Below are positions 54,654 through 63,925 of a DNA stretch of 64,000 bases, piece after piece. The position numbers and the translations under genes are program-made. The stretch comes from JAGVPT01 sp963827085 (GTDB taxonomy: Bacteria > Bacteroidota > Ignavibacteria > UBA10030 > UBA8401): assembly GCA_963827085.1 (NCBI GenBank), contig CAWGZY010000005.1, positions 744,001 through 808,000 of the forward strand, in the 5' to 3' direction. The notes under the pieces are model-generated. The model was not told where the DNA came from. It was given only the letters and a program-made list of their open reading frames with translations, and made no database searches. Positions within the stretch are counted from its first letter, which is position 1, and every line of letters starts with the position of its first letter.

Positions 54654-56015
54654 ATGAAGCAATCAATTCGCATAGCATGCGGGCAGGGTTTTTGGGGAGA
54701 TCTTCAAACTGCGCCCGTCAATCAGGTCAGAAATGGACCTGTTGACTATATGATGATGGATTATCTTGCGGAAGTAACGATGTCCATCCTCCAGAAGCAA
54801 AAAATGAAGGACCCAAACCTTGGATATGCAAAAGATATTGTGCCGTTGTTTGAGGAGATTCTTCCCGACATTGTAAAAAAAAATATCAGAGTGGTCACCA
54901 ACGGGGGAGGTGTAAACCCGATTGCATGCCGTGATGCGATTTTCGCTGTTGCCAAAAAGTTGAATATAAAAAATCTTAAAGTGGGCGTTGTGCTCGGCGA
55001 TGATATTCTTGGAAACATTGACTCCCTCACGGCTCAAGGGATCACGCTCGATAATATGGAAACGAAGAAGAGCCTCGAGTCTATTCGAACGAAAGTTATC
55101 AGTGCAAATGTCTACTTTGGCGCGTTCCCGATTGTCGAGGCGTTGAAGCAGGGGGCTCAGATTGTGATTACCGGTAGAACGACAGATACCGGTTTAACGC
55201 TTGCGCCGATGATTTATGAGTTCGGCTGGACGAAAACCGATTGGGATAAACTCGCCGCCGGAACGGTTGCCGGACATATCTTAGAATGCGGCGGTCAGGC
55301 GAGCGGCGGAAATTTCTCTGCCGACTGGAATTCTGTTCCCGATTTGGCGCATATCGGATTTCCTATTGCTGAAGCCAGTCCGGACGGAACATTCGTCATC
55401 ACCAAGCATGACAGGACCGGGGGGCTTGTTTCCTGTGCCACAGTTAAAGAACAATTGGTGTACGAGATCGGCGACCCCAAAAACTATATTACTCCCGACT
55501 GTATTGCCGACTTCACAACGATTCAATTGAAAGACGCTGCCGTGAACCGGGTGGAGGTAAGCGGCGTGCAGGGAAAACCCGCAACGGAGTTCTACAAAGT
55601 ATCCATGTCATATTTTGATGGATACACTGCATTCGGAACATTGACGTATGCCTGGCCCGATGCTCTGGAAAAAGCATCAAAGGCTGACGAAATTCTCCGC
55701 ATCAGGCTCTCCGATTTGCATTTGAAGTTCGATGAAATCCGCACTGAATTTCTTGGCTACGATTCCTGTTTCGGCCCGCTCTCAAGGAATTCGCAAACGA
55801 TGAACGAGGTAGTGATGCGAGTGGGTGTACGGAGCCGGGACAAAGAAGCGGTCGATCGGTTTTCAAAAGAAATTGCACCTTTGATTCTCACCGGTCCTCC
55901 GTCGGCCACCGGTTTTGCCGGCGGAAGGCCGAAGCCAAGCGAAGTGATTGCATATTGGCCGGCGTTGATTCCGAAGGCGGCAGTATCACCGAAAGTCATC
56001 GTGGAACAATCTTGA
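54654..56015 (+). CDS. DUF1446 / AtuA-like protein
   Basis: The 453-residue protein matches DUF1446, the core of acyclic terpene utilisation protein AtuA. Blocks include 'IACGQGFWGDLQTAP', 'VVTNGGGVNPIACRDAI', 'VITGRTTDTGLTLAPMI' and 'ECGGQASGGNFSADW'. In Pseudomonas AtuA takes part in citronellol breakdown; in other phyla the role is not known and the protein is often beside a small AtuA-C-like partner, as here. The partner gene overlaps its stop by four bases. Confidence 0.92.
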   Translation: MKQSIRIACGQGFWGDLQTAPVNQVRNGPVDYMMMDYLAEVTMSILQKQKMKDPNLGYAKDIVPLFEEILPDIVKKNIRVVTNGGGVNPIACRDAIFAVAKKLNIKNLKVGVVLGDDILGNIDSLTAQGITLDNMETKKSLESIRTKVISANVYFGAFPIVEALKQGAQIVITGRTTDTGLTLAPMIYEFGWTKTDWDKLAAGTVAGHILECGGQASGGNFSADWNSVPDLAHIGFPIAEASPDGTFVITKHDRTGGLVSCATVKEQLVYEIGDPKNYITPDCIADFTTIQLKDAAVNRVEVSGVQGKPATEFYKVSMSYFDGYTAFGTLTYAWPDALEKASKADEILRIRLSDLHLKFDEIRTEFLGYDSCFGPLSRNSQTMNEVVMRVGVRSRDKEAVDRFSKEIAPLILTGPPSATGFAGGRPKPSEVIAYWPALIPKAAVSPKVIVEQS

Positions 56016-56335
56016 ACATTCAGCTTATTCAAATCGCACACGCCCGGTCGGGCGACAAGGGAGACACGGGAAACGTCGGAGTGATAGCCCGCAAACCGGA
56101 ATATTATCCTCTCCTTGACAAATATTTGACGGCCGAGAGAGTCCAACGCCATTTTGCCGGAATCTGCATGGGAAAAGTCGAGCGCTACGAACTTCCGAAT
56201 TTAGGGGCGTTGAATTTTCTTCTGCATGAATCGCTCGGCGGCGGCGGAACACGCTCGCTCAAAAACGACGCACAGGGGAAGACGCTGAGCAGCGTCATGC
56301 TGCGCATGGAATTAGAAATTACCGAAATTATTTAA
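56012..56335 (+). CDS. AtuA-associated ferredoxin-like fold protein
   Basis: The product is 107 residues from a TTG at 56012, which overlaps the TGA of the AtuA-like gene as TTGA. An upstream in-frame ATG at 55955 would extend deep into that gene. 'LIQIAHARSGDKGDTGNVGVIARKP' (first block 'AHARSGDKGDTGNVG') and 'ALNFLLHESLGGGGTRSL' are characteristic of the AtuA C-terminal domain. In some organisms it is fused to AtuA; here it is separate and translationally coupled. It probably forms a complex with the larger protein. Confidence 0.88.
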   Translation: MNIQLIQIAHARSGDKGDTGNVGVIARKPEYYPLLDKYLTAERVQRHFAGICMGKVERYELPNLGALNFLLHESLGGGGTRSLKNDAQGKTLSSVMLRMELEITEII

Positions 56336-56349
56336 TATCAGGATATCCG

Positions 56350-57451
56350 ATGTTTGAAGAATCAAAATCTCAGTTGAAATCGTCCGTCGAACGCCTCGCC
56401 AAACTCCGGGGGTTCCTTTGACCTTGACACAAAAGAGAAAAAAATTTCTGAATTGCAGGGACAATCCTCTGTAACTGGCTTCTGGAATGATAATGTTGCC
56501 GCTCAAAAAGTGCTGCAAGAGATCAACCGGCACAAACAATGGGTTGACCAATGGACGAAAATCAAATTGCTGATTGACGACGCCCAAACGCTGCTTGAAC
56601 TTGCCGAAGAGTCAAAGGACGAATCCTACCAGAAAGATATTTCCGCTGAAATTTCAGTTATCGGACAAGCTCTCGCAGACCTTGAGTTCAAGAATATGCT
56701 GAGCGGCGTGGACGATCATCGCAACGCGATCCTGAATATTCATTCCGGCGCCGGAGGGACGGAGTCGCAGGATTGGGCGGACATGCTTCTACGAATGTAT
56801 ACCCGCTGGTGTGAAAACAAGAAATACAAAGTATCACTCGTCGAGCGTCTTGACGGAGACGGCGCAGGGATCAAAAGCGCGACGCTGGAAGTCGTGGGCG
56901 ATCATGCATTCGGATATCTTAAAGCGGAAATCGGCGTTCACAGGCTCGTGAGGATTTCTCCGTTCGACGCAAACAAACGACGGCACACTTCGTTTGCGTC
57001 GGTGTTCGTCTATCCTGAGATTGATGATGACATTGAGATCGAGGTCAATCCTGCGGATGTTGAGATGGACACATACCGCGCGGGGGGAAAAGGTGGGCAG
57101 AATGTGAATAAAGTTGAAACCGCCGTTCGTTTGCGTCATATACCGAGCGGTGTCATCGTCGCCTGCCAGGAAGAGCGGTCGCAATTTCAAAACCGGGAGC
57201 GGGCGATGAAAATGCTCAAGTCGCGCCTTTACCAGATACGGCGCGAGGAGGAAGAAGCTCGCCTGGCGGTCATCGAAGGGACGAAAAAGAAAATTGAATG
57301 GGGAAGTCAGATCCGCTCGTACGTCTTCCATCCATATAATATGGTGAAGGATCATCGCACGGACGTGGAGACGAGCGACGTTCATGGCGTCATGGACGGC
57401 GATCTCGATAAATTCATCAAGGGGTACCTTATGATGTTCGGCGGAAAATAA
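56350..57451 (+). CDS. prfB: peptide chain release factor 2, programmed +1 frameshift
   Basis: The ATG at 56350 opens a 23-codon frame that stops at an in-frame TGA (56419). The site CGGGGGTTCCTTTGAC has the same spacing as the classic prfB slippery sequence (Shine-Dalgarno-like GGGGGT, two bases, CTT TGA C). Shifting +1 at CTT continues the frame from 56420 to the TAA at 57451. The product is about 366 residues with the GGQ peptide-release motif ('GGKGGQNVNKVE', near 245). RF2 reads UAA and UGA; low RF2 lets the ribosome pause and shift, which is autoregulation. The coding range is 56350-56418 joined to 56420-57451. Confidence 0.96.
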
Positions 57452-57480
57452 CATCAACAGACAGGAAACCTAACGCTCCG

Positions 57481-58710
57481 ATGCCGTACACCTCATTCAT
57501 AGCACGACGATATTTAAAGTTTCGGCGCGGATCGGGGGAAAAAGATTTTATTTCCTTCCTCACGTTTATCGCCATCACGGGCATCACCCTCGGCGTTGCA
57601 GCTCTCATCATTACCCTCACTATCCTCGCCGGCTTTGAACATGAGATCAAATCCAAAGTCGCCGGATTCACAACGCATATTCAAGTGACGGGATTTCAGA
57701 ACCAGACTTTTAAGAACTATGACGGCGCTGCCGAACAAATGCGGAGTTCAATAAGTGAAATTGACGCCGTTGCTCCGTTTGCCTCAAAAGAAGGCATGGT
57801 GAGCTATGGCAGCGATGTCGAAGGTGTTCTTGTTAAAGGAGTTGAACCCGCCAACGATATTACGACGGCGAAGAATTATATCGTTGAGGGAACATACGAT
57901 CTTCATCGCGAAGAAACCCACATAGCTGCGTGCATCATCGGGAAAAAGCTGCTGGTAAAATTGCATGCTCATTGCGGGGATACGATCGCAGTATTCGGCT
58001 TGACCGGCAGTTACTATGAAATGCATCAACCGAAGATCGTCCCGTTTGTCATTGCCGGAGTGTATGAGTCCGGGATGTCGGAGTACGACGATGTCTATCT
58101 CTTCACAGACATTTGCGCAGCCCAGGAGTTGTTCATGCTCGGCCCCGCCGCGACGGGTTTTGACGTTCTTTTGAAAGACGTCGATACGGCGCCGGAGGTT
58201 GCCGAAAAAATCCAGGATCTGATGGGCTATCCCTATTATCCGCGGACTCTTTTTCAACTCTATCGAAACCTCTTTACGTGGATTGAACTTCAGAAACAAC
58301 CGGTTCCAATTATTCTGGGTCTGATCATCCTTGTTGCGACCGTGAATATTATCGGCACGCTGCTGATGGTCGTGATGGAAAAAACGAATCAAATAGGAAT
58401 CCTCAAGTCGATGGGTGCATCGAATTCCGACATTAAGAAAATATTCCTCTTTGAAGGATTGTTTATTGGCTTGACCGGAACCATTCTCGGAGACTGTTTT
58501 GCATTCGTTGTGTGCTGGACTCAGCAGACTTTTCATTACTTTTCGCTTAATTCATCCATTTATTTTATGACTCAGGTTCCGATTCTTTTTCATTGGCAGA
58601 ATTTTGCCATGGTGTCCGTCATCGCGTTTTTATTATGCATCTTAGCAGCATATATTCCGTCGGCGATTGCGGCACGATTGGACCCAATTCGCTCCATACG
58701 GTTTCATTAA
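57481..58710 (+). CDS. lolC: lipoprotein-releasing ABC transporter permease, first
   Basis: The 409-residue FtsX/MacB-type permease has one N-terminal helix (about 20-42; 'FLTFIAITGITLGVAALIIT') and a large periplasmic domain. Three C-terminal helices follow (about 280-300, 325-350, 370-395) with 'QIGILKSMGASNSDIKKIF', the coupling block to the ATPase. LolC/E proteins move mature lipoproteins from the inner membrane towards LolA. It is 29 bases after prfB and overlaps the second permease by one base (TAATG). The choice between the names LolC and LolE is by position only. Confidence 0.9.
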   Translation: MPYTSFIARRYLKFRRGSGEKDFISFLTFIAITGITLGVAALIITLTILAGFEHEIKSKVAGFTTHIQVTGFQNQTFKNYDGAAEQMRSSISEIDAVAPFASKEGMVSYGSDVEGVLVKGVEPANDITTAKNYIVEGTYDLHREETHIAACIIGKKLLVKLHAHCGDTIAVFGLTGSYYEMHQPKIVPFVIAGVYESGMSEYDDVYLFTDICAAQELFMLGPAATGFDVLLKDVDTAPEVAEKIQDLMGYPYYPRTLFQLYRNLFTWIELQKQPVPIILGLIILVATVNIIGTLLMVVMEKTNQIGILKSMGASNSDIKKIFLFEGLFIGLTGTILGDCFAFVVCWTQQTFHYFSLNSSIYFMTQVPILFHWQNFAMVSVIAFLLCILAAYIPSAIAARLDPIRSIRFH

Positions 58711-59936
58711 TGTCATTCAAATCATTCATAGCGAAGCGGTATCTTATTTCCAAAAAGGAAGCGGGGTTTATTACCGTAATCTCCATGATTTCAATTGTGG
58801 GTATTACAATCGGCGTTGCGGCTCTTATCGTGGTCCTTTCTGTCTTCAACGGCTTCAACGGACTCGTCACTTCAATTTTGATCGGGTTCGATCCTCATCT
58901 TCGCGTGCAGCGGACGGAACGTACTTTGCCGCAGGATTTTGTACGGCTTTCGCAGATGCTTCGATCGGACCGCTCGGTAAGCGGCGTAGGGGCTTTTGTC
59001 AGCGGCAAAGCGATGATCGTATCGAGAAGTCAGAGTAAAGTTGTTTTTGTCCGTGGGCTTGAGGCTGCCAGCATCGATAAAGTCACCGGCGTAGAGAAAG
59101 ATATCGTTCTGGGTAAAATCAATTTTGAGGATTCTGCGGCTCACGATATGATTCTCGGCATGACGCTGGCCGACAGGCTTGGCATCGTAACGGGGGACAG
59201 CGTGCTGATGATAAGCCCGGCCGGTTCCCAGCGCGCGCTTCTCGGATTTGGCGCGCCGATTGTCCGATCGTTTCGCGTTGCCGCAATCTACGAATCGAAC
59301 AATAAAGATTACGATGCGTTGTATGGATATATGTCATTGCCTTCGGCGCAGCAATTATTTCAAGCGGGAAACACTATTCACGGTTACGAGATCCGGTGTA
59401 ACGACATCAACGACGCGGAATCGATGAAAAGCAAAATTGAAGAGGCTTTTCCATCAGCCTTTCAAGTGATGACTTGGTACGATTTGCATAAAGACCTCTA
59501 TTCGGTGATGAAGATCGAACGCTGGCTGGCGTACATTATCCTGTGCTTAATTATTGGCGTTGCAACATTCAACTTGCTCGGTTCGCTCACGATGTCGGTG
59601 ATTGCGAAGACCCGCGACATTGGGATTCTCAAGGCGATGGGTGCGACGAATCGCGATATTATTTCCATCTTCCAATTTGAGGGACTGCTCATCGGGTTTA
59701 TCGGCACGGTGGCAGGAAGCCTTCTGGGGCTTTTTGTGTGTTATTTGCAAGTGCGGTATCATTTGTTCGCGTTGGACCCGACGGTCTACATTATTCCGGC
59801 GATTCCGATTGAAGTACATCCGTTAGATTTTCTTTCAGTAGCTGCCGCGGCTCTTGGGTTGAGTTACGCCGCAACATTGTATCCGGCCAAACGTGCTGCG
59901 GCTCTTCTTCCGGCTGAAGCGATTCGGTGGGAATAA
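58710..59936 (+). CDS. lolE: lipoprotein-releasing ABC transporter permease, second
   Basis: The product is 408 residues from the ATG at 58710, which overlaps the TAA of the first permease. Earlier in-frame ATGs would run back into that gene. It has the same layout: N-terminal helix 'ISMISIVGITIGVAALIVVL', periplasmic domain, three C-terminal helices and 'DIGILKAMGATNRDIISIF'. The two permeases differ clearly and would form a LolC-LolE heterodimer. lolD follows after 12 bases. Confidence 0.9.
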   Translation: MSFKSFIAKRYLISKKEAGFITVISMISIVGITIGVAALIVVLSVFNGFNGLVTSILIGFDPHLRVQRTERTLPQDFVRLSQMLRSDRSVSGVGAFVSGKAMIVSRSQSKVVFVRGLEAASIDKVTGVEKDIVLGKINFEDSAAHDMILGMTLADRLGIVTGDSVLMISPAGSQRALLGFGAPIVRSFRVAAIYESNNKDYDALYGYMSLPSAQQLFQAGNTIHGYEIRCNDINDAESMKSKIEEAFPSAFQVMTWYDLHKDLYSVMKIERWLAYIILCLIIGVATFNLLGSLTMSVIAKTRDIGILKAMGATNRDIISIFQFEGLLIGFIGTVAGSLLGLFVCYLQVRYHLFALDPTVYIIPAIPIEVHPLDFLSVAAAALGLSYAATLYPAKRAAALLPAEAIRWE

Positions 59937-59948
59937 AAAGGAGTTATG

Positions 59949-60626
59949 ATGCTTCTCTCAGTCATCAATATTCACCGGCGATTTGAAATTGGAGGCGGCA
60001 AGTCCCTCTCGGTTCTAAAGGGTGTTTCGATGGAGGTCAACTCCGGAGAAATCGTCGCCATCGTCGGTCCGTCGGGGGCGGGGAAAAGTACCCTGCTTCA
60101 TATTCTTGGAATGATCGACCGCCCGAATGAGGGCGAAGTGCTATTGAACGGAAAAAGAGTTTTCGACGTAAAGGATGATGTGCTTGCCTCAATCCGCAAT
60201 AAGGAGATCGGTTTCGTTTTTCAATTTCATCATTTGCTTCCCGAGTTCACCGCCGCAGAAAATGTTGCCATTCCTGCGCTTATCGCCGGCGAACGCCTTG
60301 CGCCTTCATTAGAGAAAGCAAGTGTTTTGCTTGCCGATGTCGGGCTTCAAGGACGGCTTCACCATAAACCGAGCGAACTTTCCGGCGGCGAACAGCAACG
60401 CGTTGCCGTCGCCCGAGCTCTTATGAACTCACCGAAATTGATTCTTGCGGATGAGCCATCGGGCAATCTTGATTCCGAAAACGCGGAGGCGCTCCATTCG
60501 ATGATCCTCCAGCTTCGGGAAAAGCATAATCAAACGTTTGTCATTGTAACTCATAATAAAGAATTTGCAGCGATGGCCGACAGAGTCATTATGCTCGTCG
60601 ACGGCATCGTCAAGCCTCAGCGGTAA
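59949..60626 (+). CDS. lolD: lipoprotein-releasing ABC transporter ATPase
   Basis: The 225-residue ATPase has Walker A 'GPSGAGKST' (about 38), a Q-loop in 'GFVFQFHHLLPEFTAAEN', signature 'LSGGEQQRVAVARAL' and Walker B 'LILADEPSGNLD'. 'HHLLPEFTAAEN' is typical of LolD. AGGAG stands five bases before the ATG at 59949; the ATG three bases earlier is too close to it. It powers the LolCE permeases encoded immediately upstream. Confidence 0.95.
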   Translation: MLLSVINIHRRFEIGGGKSLSVLKGVSMEVNSGEIVAIVGPSGAGKSTLLHILGMIDRPNEGEVLLNGKRVFDVKDDVLASIRNKEIGFVFQFHHLLPEFTAAENVAIPALIAGERLAPSLEKASVLLADVGLQGRLHHKPSELSGGEQQRVAVARALMNSPKLILADEPSGNLDSENAEALHSMILQLREKHNQTFVIVTHNKEFAAMADRVIMLVDGIVKPQR

Positions 60627-60683
60627 ATATATGAGTAAGGAATAATTTCCCTTCAAGCAGTACTTTGAATTTGGCGACCGGGC

Positions 60684-60719
60684 AAAAAAAATGCGACGCA
60701 GTATTTATTGCATCGCATT
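60684..60719 (-). terminator. intrinsic terminator of the second PilX-like gene
   Basis: Read on the minus strand, an 11-pair stem (AATGCGATGCA with TGCGTCGCATT, one mismatch) and an eight-base loop run into eight T. It lies 29 bases after the stop at 60748. It resembles the one at 30697-30731 in stem sequence. Confidence 0.85.
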
Positions 60720-60747
60720 GCCGATGAAATTATTTTTCGAAAGTGCT

Positions 60748-61161
60748 TTAGCTCAGCCTTGAATACTCCGCAGCGTTTGGAAGCTGGTAGATTCGTTGGA
60801 GCGTCCACTTTACTCCATTATATTGCAGGATTGCAATCGTGGTTACCTGGAACCCGTTGTACGTCCCGGTCGATATTACCCGTATCTGTGTCCCCGAAAG
60901 TCCGGCCGGCCGGTCGCCGATGTAAGCCACGGTCCCACCATTGAAATTTACGGTGCTTGAAGGGTAAGCAGCCGACGAATTTCCTCCGACATCTCCCAAG
61001 GCAAACTTTACTCCTGCATTGGAAATTTGCCGCGCTTGGTCGTGAAAAGCCTGAGATTGTGCGACATTGTAGATAGCCTGGTCTGTCGAGGTAAACAGCA
61101 GCGCATACATACCTATCATTACGTATGCACCAAGACCAACAATCACTTTTGATGTTCCCAT
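60748..61161 (-). CDS. PilX-like minor pilin / pilus assembly protein, copy 2
   Basis: The 137-residue paralogue of 30764-31177 is about 88% identical, with the same length and an ATG start. Differences are mostly conservative (for example 'GEVGGNASAVF' versus 'GDVGGNSSAAY'). The hydrophobic N-terminal helix, 'QARQISNAGVKFAL' block and 'STGTYNGFQVTT' head are all kept. Its terminator shares the stem sequence of copy 1, so the duplication included the 3' flank. The two copies are 30 kb apart with unrelated neighbours, and both look intact. Confidence 0.7.
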   Translation of the reverse strand: MGTSKVIVGLGAYVMIGMYALLFTSTDQAIYNVAQSQAFHDQARQISNAGVKFALGDVGGNSSAAYPSSTVNFNGGTVAYIGDRPAGLSGTQIRVISTGTYNGFQVTTIAILQYNGVKWTLQRIYQLPNAAEYSRLS

Positions 61162-61511
61162 GGTATCTTCGACCCGTCTGGTTTTTTACGTAACTAATAT
61201 TTTAGTGGCACATTGATTATAACTAATTTAACCTTGCGGGAGGAAATTGCAATAAGTACTTACTCGTATTTTCAGATATACGGTCTACAACGGATGGAGC
61301 GAAAGATTGTTGCGGATTGGTCGATGGGTACATTAATTTATTAAGCAGACAATACTCCGCGCAAAAGGGTTCATTTTAGAAATACTCCCGGAAACGATGT
61401 GCTGAACTTTTTACAGTGCTAAAATTGACTCAAAACATCCCAAAGGCAAAGACCTTGCTGCCGTACAGACTCGTGACTTGAATTCCGTCAATTCATTCGC
61501 TAAAATGTTGA
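61162..61511. other. divergent spacer, nothing seen
   Basis: The region upstream of both the second PilX-like gene and the zincin-like gene is AT-rich, with no frame, repeat or clear promoter boxes. Confidence 0.4.
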
Positions 61512-63200
61512 ATGTATTCAAAGAAATTGAAGATGCGTTATAGGCTGCCAATGACAGCGATGTTTTTTTGCATTGGGCCGACGGTTCTCTGCCAGAGCGT
61601 AATGCCGTTCAGTTCCAATCAAACACTTCGGGCCCACAGTTACGCAGTTCTTGAACAATACATGGGGAACGGAAGAGTGATCGCAGGGCATGAAAAGTGT
61701 GGATTTCCCGCGATTTCGTTCGCGATCAAAAACAGGGACCGTCTTAGTCCGGAAGTGAGCTCAGCTTTAGCAATTGTTTTGCAGCGTCCAACAAACCAAA
61801 AGAGCATTCTGGTGGGAAACATGCGGGTTCATTACGACACGACGGGCGAAAACGCTCCTGCAATGCTCGATTCGTTGTACCAGAAAATTCCCGGCACAGC
61901 CGACCAATATGCAGATTCAGTAGCGTCAATTGCGAATTATTGTGAAACGTTTGAGACGCACGTGCTGGGATATCTTCCCATACCGTCGGATGGCGACGCA
62001 GGGGGAGGCCCGGAACACGATATCTATGTTACCAACCTCGGCGATTACGGCTTCACGACCCCGGACAGTGCTCTCCTCACCAAGCCAAACGGAGGAGACG
62101 GCGGAACATGGACATCGTTCACGACGATTGATAATTCATTCCAATTTGTCAATCCCCAAGCCAACGAAGGAATGCCGGGCCTTCGAGTGACTCTTGCACA
62201 CGAGCTTCACCACAGCATTCAAATCGGCAATTACGGATACTGGTCGAACGATGTATTTTTCTACGAGATCACTTCCGTATGGATGGAGGATGTTGTATTT
62301 CCACAAGTGAAGGATTACCTTCAATATACAAGTTCGAGCGATGGCCATTTCGCAAACCCTCAGGTGCCTTTTAATTCAGATGACTTCATTATGTACAGCA
62401 GAGCAATATGGGCGCACTACGTTGCGAAGAGATTCGGCAGAGATGCAATGCTGCAATCATGGGAAGAGATCAGGCTGGCTCCGCCGCTTCAAGCTATCGA
62501 TATGGCTTTGAGCATGCCGCAGTACAGTTCCAGCTTCAAAAGTGCTTTTGCAGAATGGACCGTCTGGAATTATTTCACCGGCGCAAGGAGCGACTCTGTC
62601 TTGTACTATCCGGAAGGTGCGGATTATCCTGAGATCGCATATTCGTCGATAGAATTCGTCCCCCCATCGCAATCTTTAGGCGGGAGCCTGTTGATTCTCT
62701 CCTCGGACTACTACAACGTCAGTTTCGGTACGAAGACACTTCCATTTCTGGTCTCCAACATCGAGTTCGACTCTGCAGTTACCGGTTATGCCTCCTCGTT
62801 TCCGTATTCATATTCTTTAGTGGAAAATCAGAATTCCACCCTGTCATCGAACCTTATAGTTTCCGATCCCTCAAATTGGTACTCCAAAATTCTTGCCGGC
62901 GGAAGTACGACTCGTGATCCGTTTCCGGATCCCTTCCGGGCAAACGGATCAAACGAGATTAGTATTCCTGTGAGCGGTGCAAGTTCCATGACGGGCACGC
63001 TCTCTATTTTTTCATCTGATATGAAACTTGTGTATTCAGCAACGCTGACCTCTAAATTATCTACGCTTCTCGGCGGGCAAGTGCTCCAGTGGAATGGCGT
63101 CAAGAATAACAATGAGGCGGCTTCGTCGGGGGTCTATATTTATTTTATTCAAATCCAAGGCCAGTCGATAAAGGGGAAGTTCGCGTTGCTGAGGAAATAG
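61512..63200 (+). CDS. secreted zincin-like protein with T9SS-type C-terminal domain
   Basis: The 562-residue product has a signal peptide ending near 'TVLCQ'. The catalytic-type region carries H230-E-L-H-H234 ('TLAHELHHSIQIG') and a downstream 'EITSVWMEDVVFP' (E252/E259 as possible third ligand), as in MXAN_6640-type putative metalloproteases. The C-terminal 80 residues are FlgD-like ('LQWNGVKNNNEAASSGVYIY', 'KGKFALLRK'), the usual end of T9SS cargo, although the YPNPFNP block is replaced by 'DPFPDPFR'. It is probably secreted to the surface and may degrade proteins. An ATG seven codons in is an alternative start. Confidence 0.85.
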   Translation: MYSKKLKMRYRLPMTAMFFCIGPTVLCQSVMPFSSNQTLRAHSYAVLEQYMGNGRVIAGHEKCGFPAISFAIKNRDRLSPEVSSALAIVLQRPTNQKSILVGNMRVHYDTTGENAPAMLDSLYQKIPGTADQYADSVASIANYCETFETHVLGYLPIPSDGDAGGGPEHDIYVTNLGDYGFTTPDSALLTKPNGGDGGTWTSFTTIDNSFQFVNPQANEGMPGLRVTLAHELHHSIQIGNYGYWSNDVFFYEITSVWMEDVVFPQVKDYLQYTSSSDGHFANPQVPFNSDDFIMYSRAIWAHYVAKRFGRDAMLQSWEEIRLAPPLQAIDMALSMPQYSSSFKSAFAEWTVWNYFTGARSDSVLYYPEGADYPEIAYSSIEFVPPSQSLGGSLLILSSDYYNVSFGTKTLPFLVSNIEFDSAVTGYASSFPYSYSLVENQNSTLSSNLIVSDPSNWYSKILAGGSTTRDPFPDPFRANGSNEISIPVSGASSMTGTLSIFSSDMKLVYSATLTSKLSTLLGGQVLQWNGVKNNNEAASSGVYIYFIQIQGQSIKGKFALLRK

Positions 63201-63264
63201 GCAGGCTTTTACACTCTTCGTTAGATTCCGACAATTCGGCGGCATCGAACAAATAAATCTTTCC

Positions 63265-63744
63265 ATGGAAAATGAAAATTTATCGAGAATGATAAGACTC
63301 GCCGATGAGTTTTTCGAGGCGAAAAGCGATCCGATGCAAATCTCTGTTGATCGCGAGACGATGGATGCGCTGAAGAAAATTCATCCGAGCACGATGGGAG
63401 AGGTCGCCAACAAGAAAGGACCGATCGCATGGATTCTTGTTGTACCGACGACACACAAACTTATGAAGGAATTCATTTCTAAAAAGATCAACGAGAAGCA
63501 ACTACTGGATAACACTCCGCTTGGCTCGAAGTATGAAGCAGTATATCTTTGTTCGGCTCTGGTCCTCCCGGAGGAGAGAGGCAAAGGTTTGGCGAAACGT
63601 CTTCTTATCAAGTCAATTAAAGCAATCAAGAAAAAGCATCCCATCAAATTCCTCTTCTATTGGGGCTTCAGCCCTGAGGGGAAAAATTTGGCAGGTGCTA
63701 CTGCTAAAGAATTGTCCTTGCCTCTATACTCGAGAGAAGCGTAA
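63265..63744 (+). CDS. GNAT-type acetyltransferase-like protein
   Basis: The 159-residue protein has a probable acetyl-CoA-binding block ('VLPEERGKGLAKRLLIKSI', near residue 100-120) of the R-x-x-G-x-G/A type, and a final beta strand ('IKFLFYWGFSPEG'). The N-terminal half is less clear. It stands 64 bases after the zincin-like gene. Substrate is unknown. Confidence 0.75.
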   Translation: MENENLSRMIRLADEFFEAKSDPMQISVDRETMDALKKIHPSTMGEVANKKGPIAWILVVPTTHKLMKEFISKKINEKQLLDNTPLGSKYEAVYLCSALVLPEERGKGLAKRLLIKSIKAIKKKHPIKFLFYWGFSPEGKNLAGATAKELSLPLYSREA

Positions 63745-63772
63745 CAGCCTCAATTTTTCTTATAGTTTGAGT

Positions 63773-63910
63773 TTTCTGAATAATCCCGAAAGTGTGGCTC
63801 GCGCAAATCCCAAGGGGGTAGTTTCGCCAGACGCAAAGTCGCAAAATGATTCTAAAACAGATACTTCGCGCCTTAGCGGCTTAGCGCGAAACAATTTTTC
63901 AGATGTTTCA
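63773..63910 (+). repeat. dispersed repeat, copy B
   Basis: It is about 138 bases long and matches 27020-27149 (see that entry). Its end 'gcggcttagcgcgaaac' recurs in part near 32640-32662 and 30490. It lies in a convergent gap between the GNAT gene and the gene at 63926. Confidence 0.75.
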
Positions 63911-63925
63911 GTTTAGTATATGAAC

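Noticed and set aside
63521..63916. 131-codon plus-strand frame
   Set aside because: Its first half is a shadow of the GNAT gene and its second half is repeat.
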